From the NCBI GenBank assembly GCA_030407315.1, contig JALQPE010001795.1:1-56422 (forward strand): a stretch of 56,422 nucleotides of DNA, in the 5' to 3' direction. The translations under genes and the position numbers were made by a program. The notes beneath the pieces are model-generated. The model made no database searches. It was not told the DNA's origin and saw nothing but the letters and a program-made list of their open reading frames with translations. Within the stretch, counting starts at the first letter, position 1, and each line of letters opens with the position of its first letter. Shown piece after piece: positions 33,120-41,743 of this stretch. Origin of the DNA: Asparagopsis taxiformis (taxonomy: Eukaryota > Rhodophyta > Florideophyceae > Bonnemaisoniales > Bonnemaisoniaceae).

Positions 33120-36100
33120 ATGACCCCTCGTGCTCCGATTCAATTCGAATCCTCTGAAGAGGAAGGAGACAATATGGGTTCGCCCAACCGTCCTACCACA
33201 CGCTCCAGCGTTCGCCGTCCCACGACGCGCCACCAGGCTTCCTCCTCCCGCACCGGGGTTCCGCCTACACCGGCTAAGTCTTCGTCGACTTCAGCGCCAC
33301 GCGTGCCGTCAGCCACCGCGGCTCAATCGCAAACGCGAACGCGTTCGACTGCCGCCAAAGGCACCGCTGATCCAGCGTCGCCTGCTGGCAAGGTTGTGAG
33401 TGCGCAAGCGCGTTCCGAAGAGACGGTCCCCCCTACCAGGGCAAGCGCACAAGAGCGCGACTCTGTTCCGGCTGAATCGCCTGCTTCCCCGAAGCCTTCC
33501 ACCCCAGTGGCTAGTGTCAAACCGTCATCGGTTAATCCGCCGTCACGCGAAGGTGAGTCATCGAAGGCCGCCGGCCCGTCCCCAAGGGGAGCCATGCCGG
33601 CCGACACCGAGGAGGTGATAGAAGTCGTCGCCGAGGGAGGCGCTACGCCCAGGCCAACAAGGCAGCCGAACGTCAGGCCTTCGCCAAGTTCGCGTCCGAT
33701 TACTTCTCGTCCTTCCGCCCCGGCGGCTCGTACCTCTTCTGGTCATGACGCTTCAGCGAATCCCTATGAGGACTATGGCCGCCGCAACCAACAGATACTG
33801 GCGGACGCTCGAAAGCGTAGGGAAGAAGAATTGCGCCGCGAGGCTGCTCGAGCAGAAGCCGAGAAGGCAGCAGCCGAAAAGGCTAATGCTCAACCTGTCG
33901 AGAAGGTCATAGACCCATATGCCTCTACTGGCAGAGTTACCCGAAGTGGGTCTGGTGCGGCTGCCGCCGATGCCTCTGTAGGCGTAAGACCGTCGGGCAC
34001 CGCCCTGGTTGACCCTTACGCAGTTGCGTCTGCTCCAGCACCAGCTGTTCCGTCACACGACACTCCCCCTCGGGCACCTAAGCCGACTGCCAATTGGCGC
34101 TCCACGGGAGAATTCTACCCAGCCAATGCTGATGAACTGGTGGTATTCGACTCGCAAGCCTTGCCTTTCAGGCGTGAGCTCGCCGCTCCTTGGGAACACT
34201 ACCCGTTTGCGCGACTCCCTCGTAGGGACTTTACGGATCGTCCGAGAAGCGAGTTACGTCGCGATATGCTTCTCATGAGCTCCCTCCGGGGTCAAAACCA
34301 TCAGGTTCAAAACGAATGTTGGTCGGCGTATGCCCGTCTCCCCTCGAGTCGCCCTATGCGTCACTTCCGTGTCCCCCATACGCTATGCAGCGACAGGACT
34401 TTCCTGCTCCATCCCGGAGATGCGCTTTACGTCGAACGTATGAATCGTCGCTTGTTCCAAGAGGGATCGTACCAAGGCTCCGTAGCGGATCTACCGATGG
34501 TTCGGTCACGCTGGTTTGCGTACCCTCCACGTCCCGATACGGGTAGCTACGAGCATCACATGCGTTTGCACGCTAGGGTTACTTCCCGAAGGATGGGGCG
34601 TCAGGTGACGGCGAATGATTATCGCGTGTTCGCGCACCGTCATGGTAGCTCTGCTGAGCCGGCCACTAGGCCCATGAAGGTAGCTAGGGAAGCTTTGGAC
34701 CCGCTATGGGATGATCCCACTTGGGAAGGCAAGTCATCTCCACCGATGTGTTTGCCCGTCGCCGAACCTCCGTCGCTGGTGTATTTCCACAATTCCGCTC
34801 TTCGCGACGCGCCCGAATGGCGAATGGACAGGTTCCGATCGTACCTCGAGTTGGAGAGGGATATCCTTATAGGGATCGAGTTGGCTCGTACCGTCGAAAC
34901 GCGGGGCTTTGTGCCGGTGATGGCGGAGGAACTCCTCAATAGGGTGAGCAGTACTTGGTACGATATCCCGAAGGTTCCGGTGTCGGACGTGGTCCCCTAT
35001 AGTCGGGAGTTACCTGGTTCGGTAGTGCGTCGGTTGCTGAAGGTGGCCCTTGGGGGTGATGATTATCCGCAGGAATTGGTCAGTACCAACATCACGGGAG
35101 TGGCACCGGAGAAGGTGGTTATCTACAGGACTGTTGACTTGCCGGTGAGGGCGTTACGTATTAACGTGTTAAACCATCGAGATGGTACAGTCGCAGAGCT
35201 GCCTCCCTATCGTAGGGATGGTGAATTCACCGAAGACGGTTATTACGGCTTGGAGCCTGGCCATTATTCTGACGGTGATCCTGAGTCGTACAAGTATCAG
35301 CCTATTGGCGAAGCGTTTGTGCCGCGTCCGTGGTGGAATTCCGAGATGGGAGGCCCGAGCGGTCGCTCTCCTTATGCAGGACGGAGCTTTGCTCCTGTTG
35401 CTCCCTTACCACCCAGTGGTTCTGATGACTTGTATGAAGGTTCGGTCCCCATGGATACCACGCCTACCGCGTCAGCCCCTCAGCCTGTGGCTGCTCCGTC
35501 ATCCCAGATGGGTCCTGCCATGGAGGCGTTTCTAACGTCCGACAAAGGCTCTGAGCCATCCGTAACCGGTGATGACGGTACTCCGCGTCAGCCTTCCGCT
35601 GTGAACATCCTACGTGGGGAATTATCCGGTCGGGAGTTGATGTCACTCCCAGAGGTGCGGCGGTTGGCCAATGAGATCGGGGATGGTACGGTCGCTTCCG
35701 TTTTCGTCTCGGCCAATGGGCGTTTCCTCGTGGATTCTGCGTTGGACACGCTTGCGCTTACGTGTGTCACGTTGGCTAGTCGCTACAAGCACGGACGCGA
35801 GCAGCGTAATGCCGCCCGGGAGCGCCTTCGCGAAGAGCGAGAACGACGCCGCGTGGAAGATAAGGAGATAGAGGCTGCACGCCTTGAAGCCGCAGAATTG
35901 CGTACCCGGATTGGGGAACTGGAGGGCGAGTTAGGTGACGCCAGGCGTTTGCTGGAGCAAGCGGCTTCAGCCTCGCGCGTTATTCCCGGGGAGGGTGAAG
36001 AAGAGGCGGCTCAGCCTGGTTATTCACGTCGTCGTGCTAGGTCTCCCGATGAGGGTATTCCCGACCGCAATGTGCGTACTCGGCTTCGTTCCCCTGAGGG

Positions 36101-36419
36101 TGCTGCTGCTGCTCGTACTTCTTTGCTTGCGCAATTGGATGCCCGTCTGGGGTCGCCTGAGTCGCCAGATGTTTCTCCGCGTTCCGCGTCCGTCCCTGTA
36201 GTTGGGTTACCCGCACCTGCGGTCGCGCCTTCGCATGGCCCTGTGCCTGCCCGTCGTCGGGGTAGCGGTGCTGTTCCGCAGCGCGGCTTGCGTCGCAATC
36301 CCACGTACGCTAGGGTTCCTCCCCGCCATCCTCGTCCATCGACGAACGTGCGTGCGTTTGCCCCTACGGCACCCTCCGCATCCCAGCGGCCTCGGCCTTC
36401 GAGCCATTATCGTCGCTAG
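33120..36419 (+). CDS. Antisense ORF of the retrotransposon, 1099 aa, unknown function
   Basis: The intact 1099-aa frame runs opposite to gag-pol, tail to tail with pol (276-bp gap), entirely between the LTRs. Residues 1-215 are a disordered Pro/Ser/Thr/Arg-rich region. About 222-255 is a charged helix (RKRREEELRREAARAEAEK). About 330-745 looks folded, with many aromatic and Arg residues (PWEHYPFARLPRRDF, ELERDILIGIELARTVETRG). About 838-955 ends in a strong coiled coil (ARLEAAELRTRIGELEGEL), followed by an Arg/Pro-rich tail. No enzyme motif, zinc finger or membrane segment is seen. An antisense ORF after pol is known in some plant Tat-lineage elements, but I see no evidence of homology. Gag-like, RNA-binding or regulatory roles are all possible. 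Confidence 0.8.
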   Translation: MTPRAPIQFESSEEEGDNMGSPNRPTTRSSVRRPTTRHQASSSRTGVPPTPAKSSSTSAPRVPSATAAQSQTRTRSTAAKGTADPASPAGKVVSAQARSEETVPPTRASAQERDSVPAESPASPKPSTPVASVKPSSVNPPSREGESSKAAGPSPRGAMPADTEEVIEVVAEGGATPRPTRQPNVRPSPSSRPITSRPSAPAARTSSGHDASANPYEDYGRRNQQILADARKRREEELRREAARAEAEKAAAEKANAQPVEKVIDPYASTGRVTRSGSGAAAADASVGVRPSGTALVDPYAVASAPAPAVPSHDTPPRAPKPTANWRSTGEFYPANADELVVFDSQALPFRRELAAPWEHYPFARLPRRDFTDRPRSELRRDMLLMSSLRGQNHQVQNECWSAYARLPSSRPMRHFRVPHTLCSDRTFLLHPGDALYVERMNRRLFQEGSYQGSVADLPMVRSRWFAYPPRPDTGSYEHHMRLHARVTSRRMGRQVTANDYRVFAHRHGSSAEPATRPMKVAREALDPLWDDPTWEGKSSPPMCLPVAEPPSLVYFHNSALRDAPEWRMDRFRSYLELERDILIGIELARTVETRGFVPVMAEELLNRVSSTWYDIPKVPVSDVVPYSRELPGSVVRRLLKVALGGDDYPQELVSTNITGVAPEKVVIYRTVDLPVRALRINVLNHRDGTVAELPPYRRDGEFTEDGYYGLEPGHYSDGDPESYKYQPIGEAFVPRPWWNSEMGGPSGRSPYAGRSFAPVAPLPPSGSDDLYEGSVPMDTTPTASAPQPVAAPSSQMGPAMEAFLTSDKGSEPSVTGDDGTPRQPSAVNILRGELSGRELMSLPEVRRLANEIGDGTVASVFVSANGRFLVDSALDTLALTCVTLASRYKHGREQRNAARERLREERERRRVEDKEIEAARLEAAELRTRIGELEGELGDARRLLEQAASASRVIPGEGEEEAAQPGYSRRRARSPDEGIPDRNVRTRLRSPEGAAAARTSLLAQLDARLGSPESPDVSPRSASVPVVGLPAPAVAPSHGPVPARRRGSGAVPQRGLRRNPTYARVPPRHPRPSTNVRAFAPTAPSASQRPRPSSHYRR

Positions 36420-36694
36420 GGACAGGCAATTGCCTCTGCACAAACCTCTAAGGGTAGTTTGAACACGCTTTTGCGTTGCGCATTTGTTCATCAGGTAGTC
36501 CTGAGGCACCTCTGAGGTACATTAAAGATACATCATCACGATGACGTGTGAACTTGTTTGTTGAACCCCTATTGGCCAAATTTCATTTTTCGAAAAATCT
36601 TAATTTCCATACTGGCTCCAGTTGGCGGTGATAAAGTGCGCCCTTTCTGGGTTGACCTTCCGAGGCTCGGTAGCTCCACCCGGTGGATGCCTTG

Positions 36695-39600
36695 TTAGGT
36701 TCTCGTCCCTGGGGGGTTATGCAACTTCTTCCCACTTCTGGGTGTGCGCGTGCGTGTTCGGCGCGGTGGCCTGTCACCCTTACGGTGTTGCGTACGACGG
36801 AAGTACCGTGATGCCCATTCGGGGGGGGGGACATTCGCTCGTTGCGTCCACGTTGGCTTGCGGTAGCCATACCATTTTACCAAGAACCATTGTTCGCCGT
36901 CGTCGTCAGTGACGTAGTCGATGAGGTCATCGATGGGATATTCCTCTTCTGAGGTTGCAGGAGTTGCATCGTTACTTCCCCCTAGGGTTTCAGCCACCTC
37001 ATCAGAGAAAATTATCCGTTCGCCGTTTGGGCGCGTTCTTCGCAGCGATATCTTTTGTTCTCCATTGGGAGTGGCTGCTTGAAGCTTGATATCATCCGGC
37101 GTCGCTGCCTTCTTCTTCGCGCTTGAGCGAGTATTCCGACCCTGTTGGGGCTTCGCCACTTTAGTGGGTGCTTGACTTGCTCGATTCGCAAAGCGAAGTG
37201 CAGTTCCCGGTGAAGGGTTTGCCTCTCGTTGAGGAGGAGTCGGAGTCTGTGGCCGTGCTTCGGTGGGGCGTCGCTTGGTCGCGTTTGCGCGAGTCGGGTG
37301 CCTTTGGGCTGGGTCTGTGGCATCGGTGCCTGCCATATTTTGGCGAGTTGTTTGCTTGTGCGATGGATGAGCCCTATCAGGGTTGCGAATTTGGTCCGCA
37401 TCTGCCTGGGCAGCGCGTGCTTCTCTACTTCGTAGATTTCTTCGCAATTGTGTGCGGTCGCGGTCGGTTGGCACCTGGTGCGTGGGTGAACGACTTGGGT
37501 CGTGTGCGTCGCTCCCAATTGTGGGTGAGTTACCGAAAGGGGTACGGCTACTAGGTTCATCCCTAGAGGGAGTTGCAAAATTTTGGCTTACGCGCATAGC
37601 GTCTGGGGCCCCCTCCTGAAGGGTGGTTTGTCCCAAACCACTATCTTCTTCGTTTGTCCTAATTGTAGGTTGCTGCGAAAGCGGTGGATGACCCGTGGTG
37701 GGAAGTTCCTGAGTAGGAGTTGGCGGAAGTGACTCGCTTTGTGCGTGTTGTTGGCCGTTGCCCTGTGGTTGTTGTGTTTGCGTACTCGGCGCGAGGGCGT
37801 CTGCACCTGATGGTGATGCTTGTGCGTTGGCGGAATGTGGCCTCGGTGGCAAGGTGGGTTCCTCGGTTGGACGCGGGGCGAGCGCAACTCTATCGAGACT
37901 AACCTTTTCGGTGATACCATCGCGGTCGATGTAAACCGTTCGCCGTCCTGCACGGATAACCCTGTAGGGACCTTGAGCTATTGGCGTTAGCTTGTTCCGT
38001 TCACGGACTTCTGGATTGTCCAGGTAGACATAATCATCAGTCGTGATGAGTCGTTTAGACTTCCGGATCGACCGGTCGAAGTTACGCTTGTAGCGTGCTT
38101 GCGCGCTGTGGAGGCGTTTACCTGCCAGCTCGATGGTGTCCGTAATACGGCGTAAGAAGTCTTGCTTCGTGAACGCGTCCGGCGTTGCCCTCCTTTTCAC
38201 CGAATGGTGTGTCGCATATGGCGGTGGAGGTCGGCTTAGGATGAGGTCGAAGGGTGTAGTTCCCGTTGTGCGATGCACGTGCGTATTGTACGCATAGGTT
38301 AACGCTGATGCGTAGACATCCCAGTCATCCTGGTTATCATTGACGTAATTACGTAGCATGCTCAACAGAGTACGGTTATTCTGTTCGACTTGCCCATTTG
38401 TCTGGGGATGGTAAGCCGTCGTGAAGACGTTCTTCGTTCCCAACTGGAGGCAGACAGCCTGGAAGAACTTCGACGCAAACTGCGGACCGTTATCGGATAA
38501 TAATGTCCGTGGGGGACCATACTTAAACACCCAATGTGTACAAAAGGCTACTGCCACATGGTAAGCCGTGATGCTTCGCAGGGGCACCACTTGGGTGAGC
38601 TTGGTAAAGCGACACGATATCACCAGTAGGTGCACGTTACCCTTCTTGGTACGAGGTAGCGGACCGAGCAGGTCAATTGCAACGTCATCCAATAGTGTGG
38701 TAGCTGGGAACAGCTGGAGGGTACTCGCATGTTTGCGCAACCGTAATCGGTTTCTCGCGCACGCTGAACAGGGTTCAACCGTTCCGGTTATGTCCGCAGC
38801 CATTGCAGGCCAATAATAAGATAGACGCATCGTGTCGTACATGCGGTTCTGACCAGGATGTCCTGCCAAGATGCCGTGGTGGCACATCGTCAATAGACGT
38901 TGCCGTAAGGCTTTGGGTACCACAATCTGGGATGACCCGTCCAATTTGGACTTCCTACAAAGGACACCGTCTTCATCTTCGAAGAAGAGCGAGTCAGACT
39001 TCTGAGAGGCTAGAGCCTGTTGACAGAAGTCGTCTGTTCGTTGCTCTTCGAGCCACTCCTTGCGAGTTATCGGGCTGTAGTTTTCCGTTTGCGGATGAGT
39101 TGTTAAGACGGGGGTACCGTTGCGATTAGGCGCCTCCTCGGCGTGGTCTCTTGCTAGAGAAAGGTCGTAGAACCATGCATCTGTGTCGTCATCAAAGGAT
39201 GTTTCACCTTGCGGTGCATGCGTGGCCAACAGAGTTGGTATTTCATCATCAATGATGACAGGCGTCTCGCCGTTAGTTTCAACACGCGAAAGGGCGTCAG
39301 GTAGTTGGTGAACCCGACCGGGTCGGTAGACTATTTGATAGTCAAATTCCGCGAGTCGGAGGCGCCAGCGGCATAGTCTCCCTGAAGGGTCATTGATGTT
39401 CATGAGCCAACGCAGTGCGTTATGGTCCGTTCGGACGACAAACTTTGTTTGTTCCAAGTATGGACGTAGGATAGTGACAGCCCATACAACGGCCAAGCAT
39501 TCTCGCTCCGTAGGGGAGTATCCTCTTTCAGGTTTAGTCAGCGTACGCGACCAATAGCCAATTGGCTTGAGATCATTCTCTTCCTCTTGCTGCTGAAGCA

Positions 39601-40525
39601 GAGCACATCCTATTTGGTACGCGGAAGCGTCCGTATCCACGGTGTAGGGTTGACCCAACTTGGGTAGAGCCAGTATCGGCGGCTTGGTCATGACCTCCTT
39701 GAGAGCGTTGAACGCGCATCGTTGGTCCTCAGTAGGAGGTTCTATCCCGAATTTAGGGAGGCTGTCTTTGGTCAGCATTTCGTTCAAGGGGTGCGCAATT
39801 GCGGCATACCCTTTGATGAATCGTCGAAAGACGCCACAGCTTCCGAGGAAGGATCGCATTTGCGTAGGCGTTTGCGGAAAGATCGCGTCAGCGATAGCCG
39901 AAGTGGCGTTCTGTGCAACAGCTAGCTTTCCTGGCATCACGACATGTCCCAGGTAGTCAACCTTCTTTTCAAAGAAATGACACTTTGTCAACTTCAGGGT
40001 GACACCTGCTTCCCGTAGGAGGGAGAGTACTTGGTCCACATGGTGGAGATGTTCGGCCTCGTCCCGAGAGAATACGATCACATCGTCTAAGTAAATCAGA
40101 CAGGTCTGCCAGCGAACGCTGCTAAGAATAATGTCGATGGCACGCTGAAACGTTGCCGGTGCATTCTTCAAGCCAAAAGGCAATCGTTTGAAACGATATG
40201 TCCCCAAATGGGAGATAAATGCCGTCTTATCACGGTCGTCCTGTGCAACAGGTATCTGCCAATAACCAGAGTTACAATCCAATGTGGTGAATACTTGAGC
40301 ATCTCCGAGGGAGTCAATACAATCATCCATTCGTGGAAGGGGGTACACATCATTGACAGTGATGTCGTTAAGACCCCTATAGTCGACGCAAAAGCGTAAT
40401 TTACCATCCTTCTTCGGAACCAGTACCACTGGGCTAGCCCATTCGGAGGTCGACGGTTCGATCACTCCCTTTTCCAGCATGCTGGTTATTTCCTTACGGG
40501 CAATCTCTCGACGAGCGGGTCCCAT
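36695..40525 (-). CDS. pol: Pol: RT, RNase H, integrase, chromodomain
   Basis: The 1276-codon frame from ATG 40525 has these domains in order. RT: residues 1-200 with LDCNSGYW (D83), LPFGLKNAPATFQ and YLDD (145-148). RNase H: 293-412 with VDTDAS, E342 and RTDHNALRW (D367). Integrase zinc finger: HHCC, H550, H556, C586, C589. Integrase core: D618, D678, E714, with 35 residues between the last two. Then about 400 residues rich in Pro, Thr and Gln, and a chromodomain near 1190-1245 (WFLVKWYGYRKPTW). The chromodomain marks a chromovirus and is thought to guide insertion to marked chromatin. RT starts abruptly because its N-terminus lies upstream, across an in-frame TAA from the protease ORF. All catalytic residues are present. 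Confidence 0.95.
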   Translation of the reverse strand: MGPARREIARKEITSMLEKGVIEPSTSEWASPVVLVPKKDGKLRFCVDYRGLNDITVNDVYPLPRMDDCIDSLGDAQVFTTLDCNSGYWQIPVAQDDRDKTAFISHLGTYRFKRLPFGLKNAPATFQRAIDIILSSVRWQTCLIYLDDVIVFSRDEAEHLHHVDQVLSLLREAGVTLKLTKCHFFEKKVDYLGHVVMPGKLAVAQNATSAIADAIFPQTPTQMRSFLGSCGVFRRFIKGYAAIAHPLNEMLTKDSLPKFGIEPPTEDQRCAFNALKEVMTKPPILALPKLGQPYTVDTDASAYQIGCALLQQQEEENDLKPIGYWSRTLTKPERGYSPTERECLAVVWAVTILRPYLEQTKFVVRTDHNALRWLMNINDPSGRLCRWRLRLAEFDYQIVYRPGRVHQLPDALSRVETNGETPVIIDDEIPTLLATHAPQGETSFDDDTDAWFYDLSLARDHAEEAPNRNGTPVLTTHPQTENYSPITRKEWLEEQRTDDFCQQALASQKSDSLFFEDEDGVLCRKSKLDGSSQIVVPKALRQRLLTMCHHGILAGHPGQNRMYDTMRLSYYWPAMAADITGTVEPCSACARNRLRLRKHASTLQLFPATTLLDDVAIDLLGPLPRTKKGNVHLLVISCRFTKLTQVVPLRSITAYHVAVAFCTHWVFKYGPPRTLLSDNGPQFASKFFQAVCLQLGTKNVFTTAYHPQTNGQVEQNNRTLLSMLRNYVNDNQDDWDVYASALTYAYNTHVHRTTGTTPFDLILSRPPPPYATHHSVKRRATPDAFTKQDFLRRITDTIELAGKRLHSAQARYKRNFDRSIRKSKRLITTDDYVYLDNPEVRERNKLTPIAQGPYRVIRAGRRTVYIDRDGITEKVSLDRVALAPRPTEEPTLPPRPHSANAQASPSGADALAPSTQTQQPQGNGQQHAQSESLPPTPTQELPTTGHPPLSQQPTIRTNEEDSGLGQTTLQEGAPDAMRVSQNFATPSRDEPSSRTPFGNSPTIGSDAHDPSRSPTHQVPTDRDRTQLRRNLRSREARAAQADADQIRNPDRAHPSHKQTTRQNMAGTDATDPAQRHPTRANATKRRPTEARPQTPTPPQREANPSPGTALRFANRASQAPTKVAKPQQGRNTRSSAKKKAATPDDIKLQAATPNGEQKISLRRTRPNGERIIFSDEVAETLGGSNDATPATSEEEYPIDDLIDYVTDDDGEQWFLVKWYGYRKPTWTQRANVPPPEWASRYFRRTQHRKGDRPPRRTRTRTPRSGKKLHNPPGTRT
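37607..37619 (-). other. Second polypurine-type motif inside pol
   Basis: GGCCCCCTCCTGA here is identical to 32621-32633 at the 3' LTR, and both are followed by related sequence containing TTTGTC. It could be an internal (central) polypurine tract. It lies in the coding linker between integrase and chromodomain. Confidence 0.45.
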
Positions 40526-40537
40526 CCGGTAGGGTTG

Positions 40538-40540
40538 TTA
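40538..40540 (-). other. In-frame TAA between protease and RT
   Basis: On the minus strand the reading is CGG TAA CAA CCC TAC, with no frame change. It could be a programmed readthrough site or a single nonsense substitution. Confidence 0.9.
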
Positions 40541-41743
40541 CCGTCGAGGCTTACTTCCTTCGATAATATCGATTCGGTGTTCCGTAGCGCGGATGTCCCC
40601 GAGGGATCCATCCCACATAGACTCGTGTCGAGATAGCATGCTAAGGATGCGTTCCCTCAACGGGAGTTGACCAAGGTGGTCTAGAGAGACTTCTTGCTTC
40701 CAACTTGATGGTTGTGTGGCCTCGGCCTCTTGCTCCTGATGGAGAGTAGTCACCATAGTGGAGGCCTCTTGGGAGGAAGGGTTAGAGCGGCTGAGAGCCA
40801 TGGGGCGCATTGGCCGTTCGGGTGCCCGAAGGGCATAGCCTATAATTGTCCCTTTTGGGAGGTACTTGTCGGATGTACCGAAGTTAGTTAATATAGTCAG
40901 GAATTCCTGTCGTGGGATGACTTCCGCAACCCCATTCGGGATAGAGACACGATGTCGGTGAAGGATCCGATCTCTCGGTGAGAGTATACTCAAGCCGCCA
41001 CCGGCGCATAGAACAGTAGTTGTTACTTGACTCCGCGGAGGAATATTCACACTCTGTGACAATCGAATGCCATGAGGCTGGCGGTCTAAGTTAATCCCAT
41101 TAGAGGGTCGCGAGGCATCCACGTAGCACGAAAGGGTGGGGGATGTTTTACGCGTAGGCGACATCACTAGGATAGCTATCGACCCGCCGTCGTGAATATC
41201 AATCCGTTGGGCCCGGCACCTAATTGCGTCTACGTGGGTATTCATTGCCCCAGTTCCCAAGATGAGGGGTACGGCCAACTTAGGCGCGACGAAGAATTCT
41301 TCCTCAAAGGACTTGTGACCTAACTGTAATGACAGTATTATCTTGCCTTTTATCCGAAGAGGATTGCCGTTGGCATCGGCCAGTTGCGGAACTTTCCCCG
41401 TAGGGACTTGGAATTGTTCCCAATTGTGGGGTAAGCTCCTTTCATGGATGACCGATGGTCCGGACCCGGTGTCCATCACCATACGCATGGGCGTGAGAAT
41501 TGACGGATCGAGTCCGATGGAACCCATTACTACGTAATGGGCGGCCTTAAGCAGGCATGAGGCTTTCGGCCTAGGTGTTCGAGTCCCAGTGGGGGAACCC
41601 GAGTGGGTTGGTGTCTGGGAAAGACTTTGGTCCCTAGAGGGAGTTGCAGCCTTTTCCTGCGGAGGTGGTTGTGGTGAGATGTCCACCGAGTAGCGTAATC
41701 GCTCCACCTCCTGACGGGAGTGCGACACCTCACTCCCCGTCAT
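40538..41743 (-). CDS. pro: Retroviral-type aspartic protease ORF
   Basis: The 401-aa ORF opens with a Pro/Ser/Thr-rich stretch and then an aspartic protease domain with the active-site triplet in VMDTGSGPSVI (near residue 91) and the strand VPLILGTGAM further on. The ATG overlaps the gag stop as TAATG. The ORF ends in RIDIIEGSKPRR then TAA. The next codons, in the same frame, continue directly into the RT N-terminus (QPYRMGPARRE), so this ORF and pol form one frame divided by a stop. Confidence 0.85.
   Translation of the reverse strand: MTGSEVSHSRQEVERLRYSVDISPQPPPQEKAATPSRDQSLSQTPTHSGSPTGTRTPRPKASCLLKAAHYVVMGSIGLDPSILTPMRMVMDTGSGPSVIHERSLPHNWEQFQVPTGKVPQLADANGNPLRIKGKIILSLQLGHKSFEEEFFVAPKLAVPLILGTGAMNTHVDAIRCRAQRIDIHDGGSIAILVMSPTRKTSPTLSCYVDASRPSNGINLDRQPHGIRLSQSVNIPPRSQVTTTVLCAGGGLSILSPRDRILHRHRVSIPNGVAEVIPRQEFLTILTNFGTSDKYLPKGTIIGYALRAPERPMRPMALSRSNPSSQEASTMVTTLHQEQEAEATQPSSWKQEVSLDHLGQLPLRERILSMLSRHESMWDGSLGDIRATEHRIDIIEGSKPRR

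Noticed and set aside
36583..36870. Minus-strand frame overlapping the pol C-terminus
   Set aside because: It is a shifted reading of the chromodomain region through a C-run; the pol frame is the real one.
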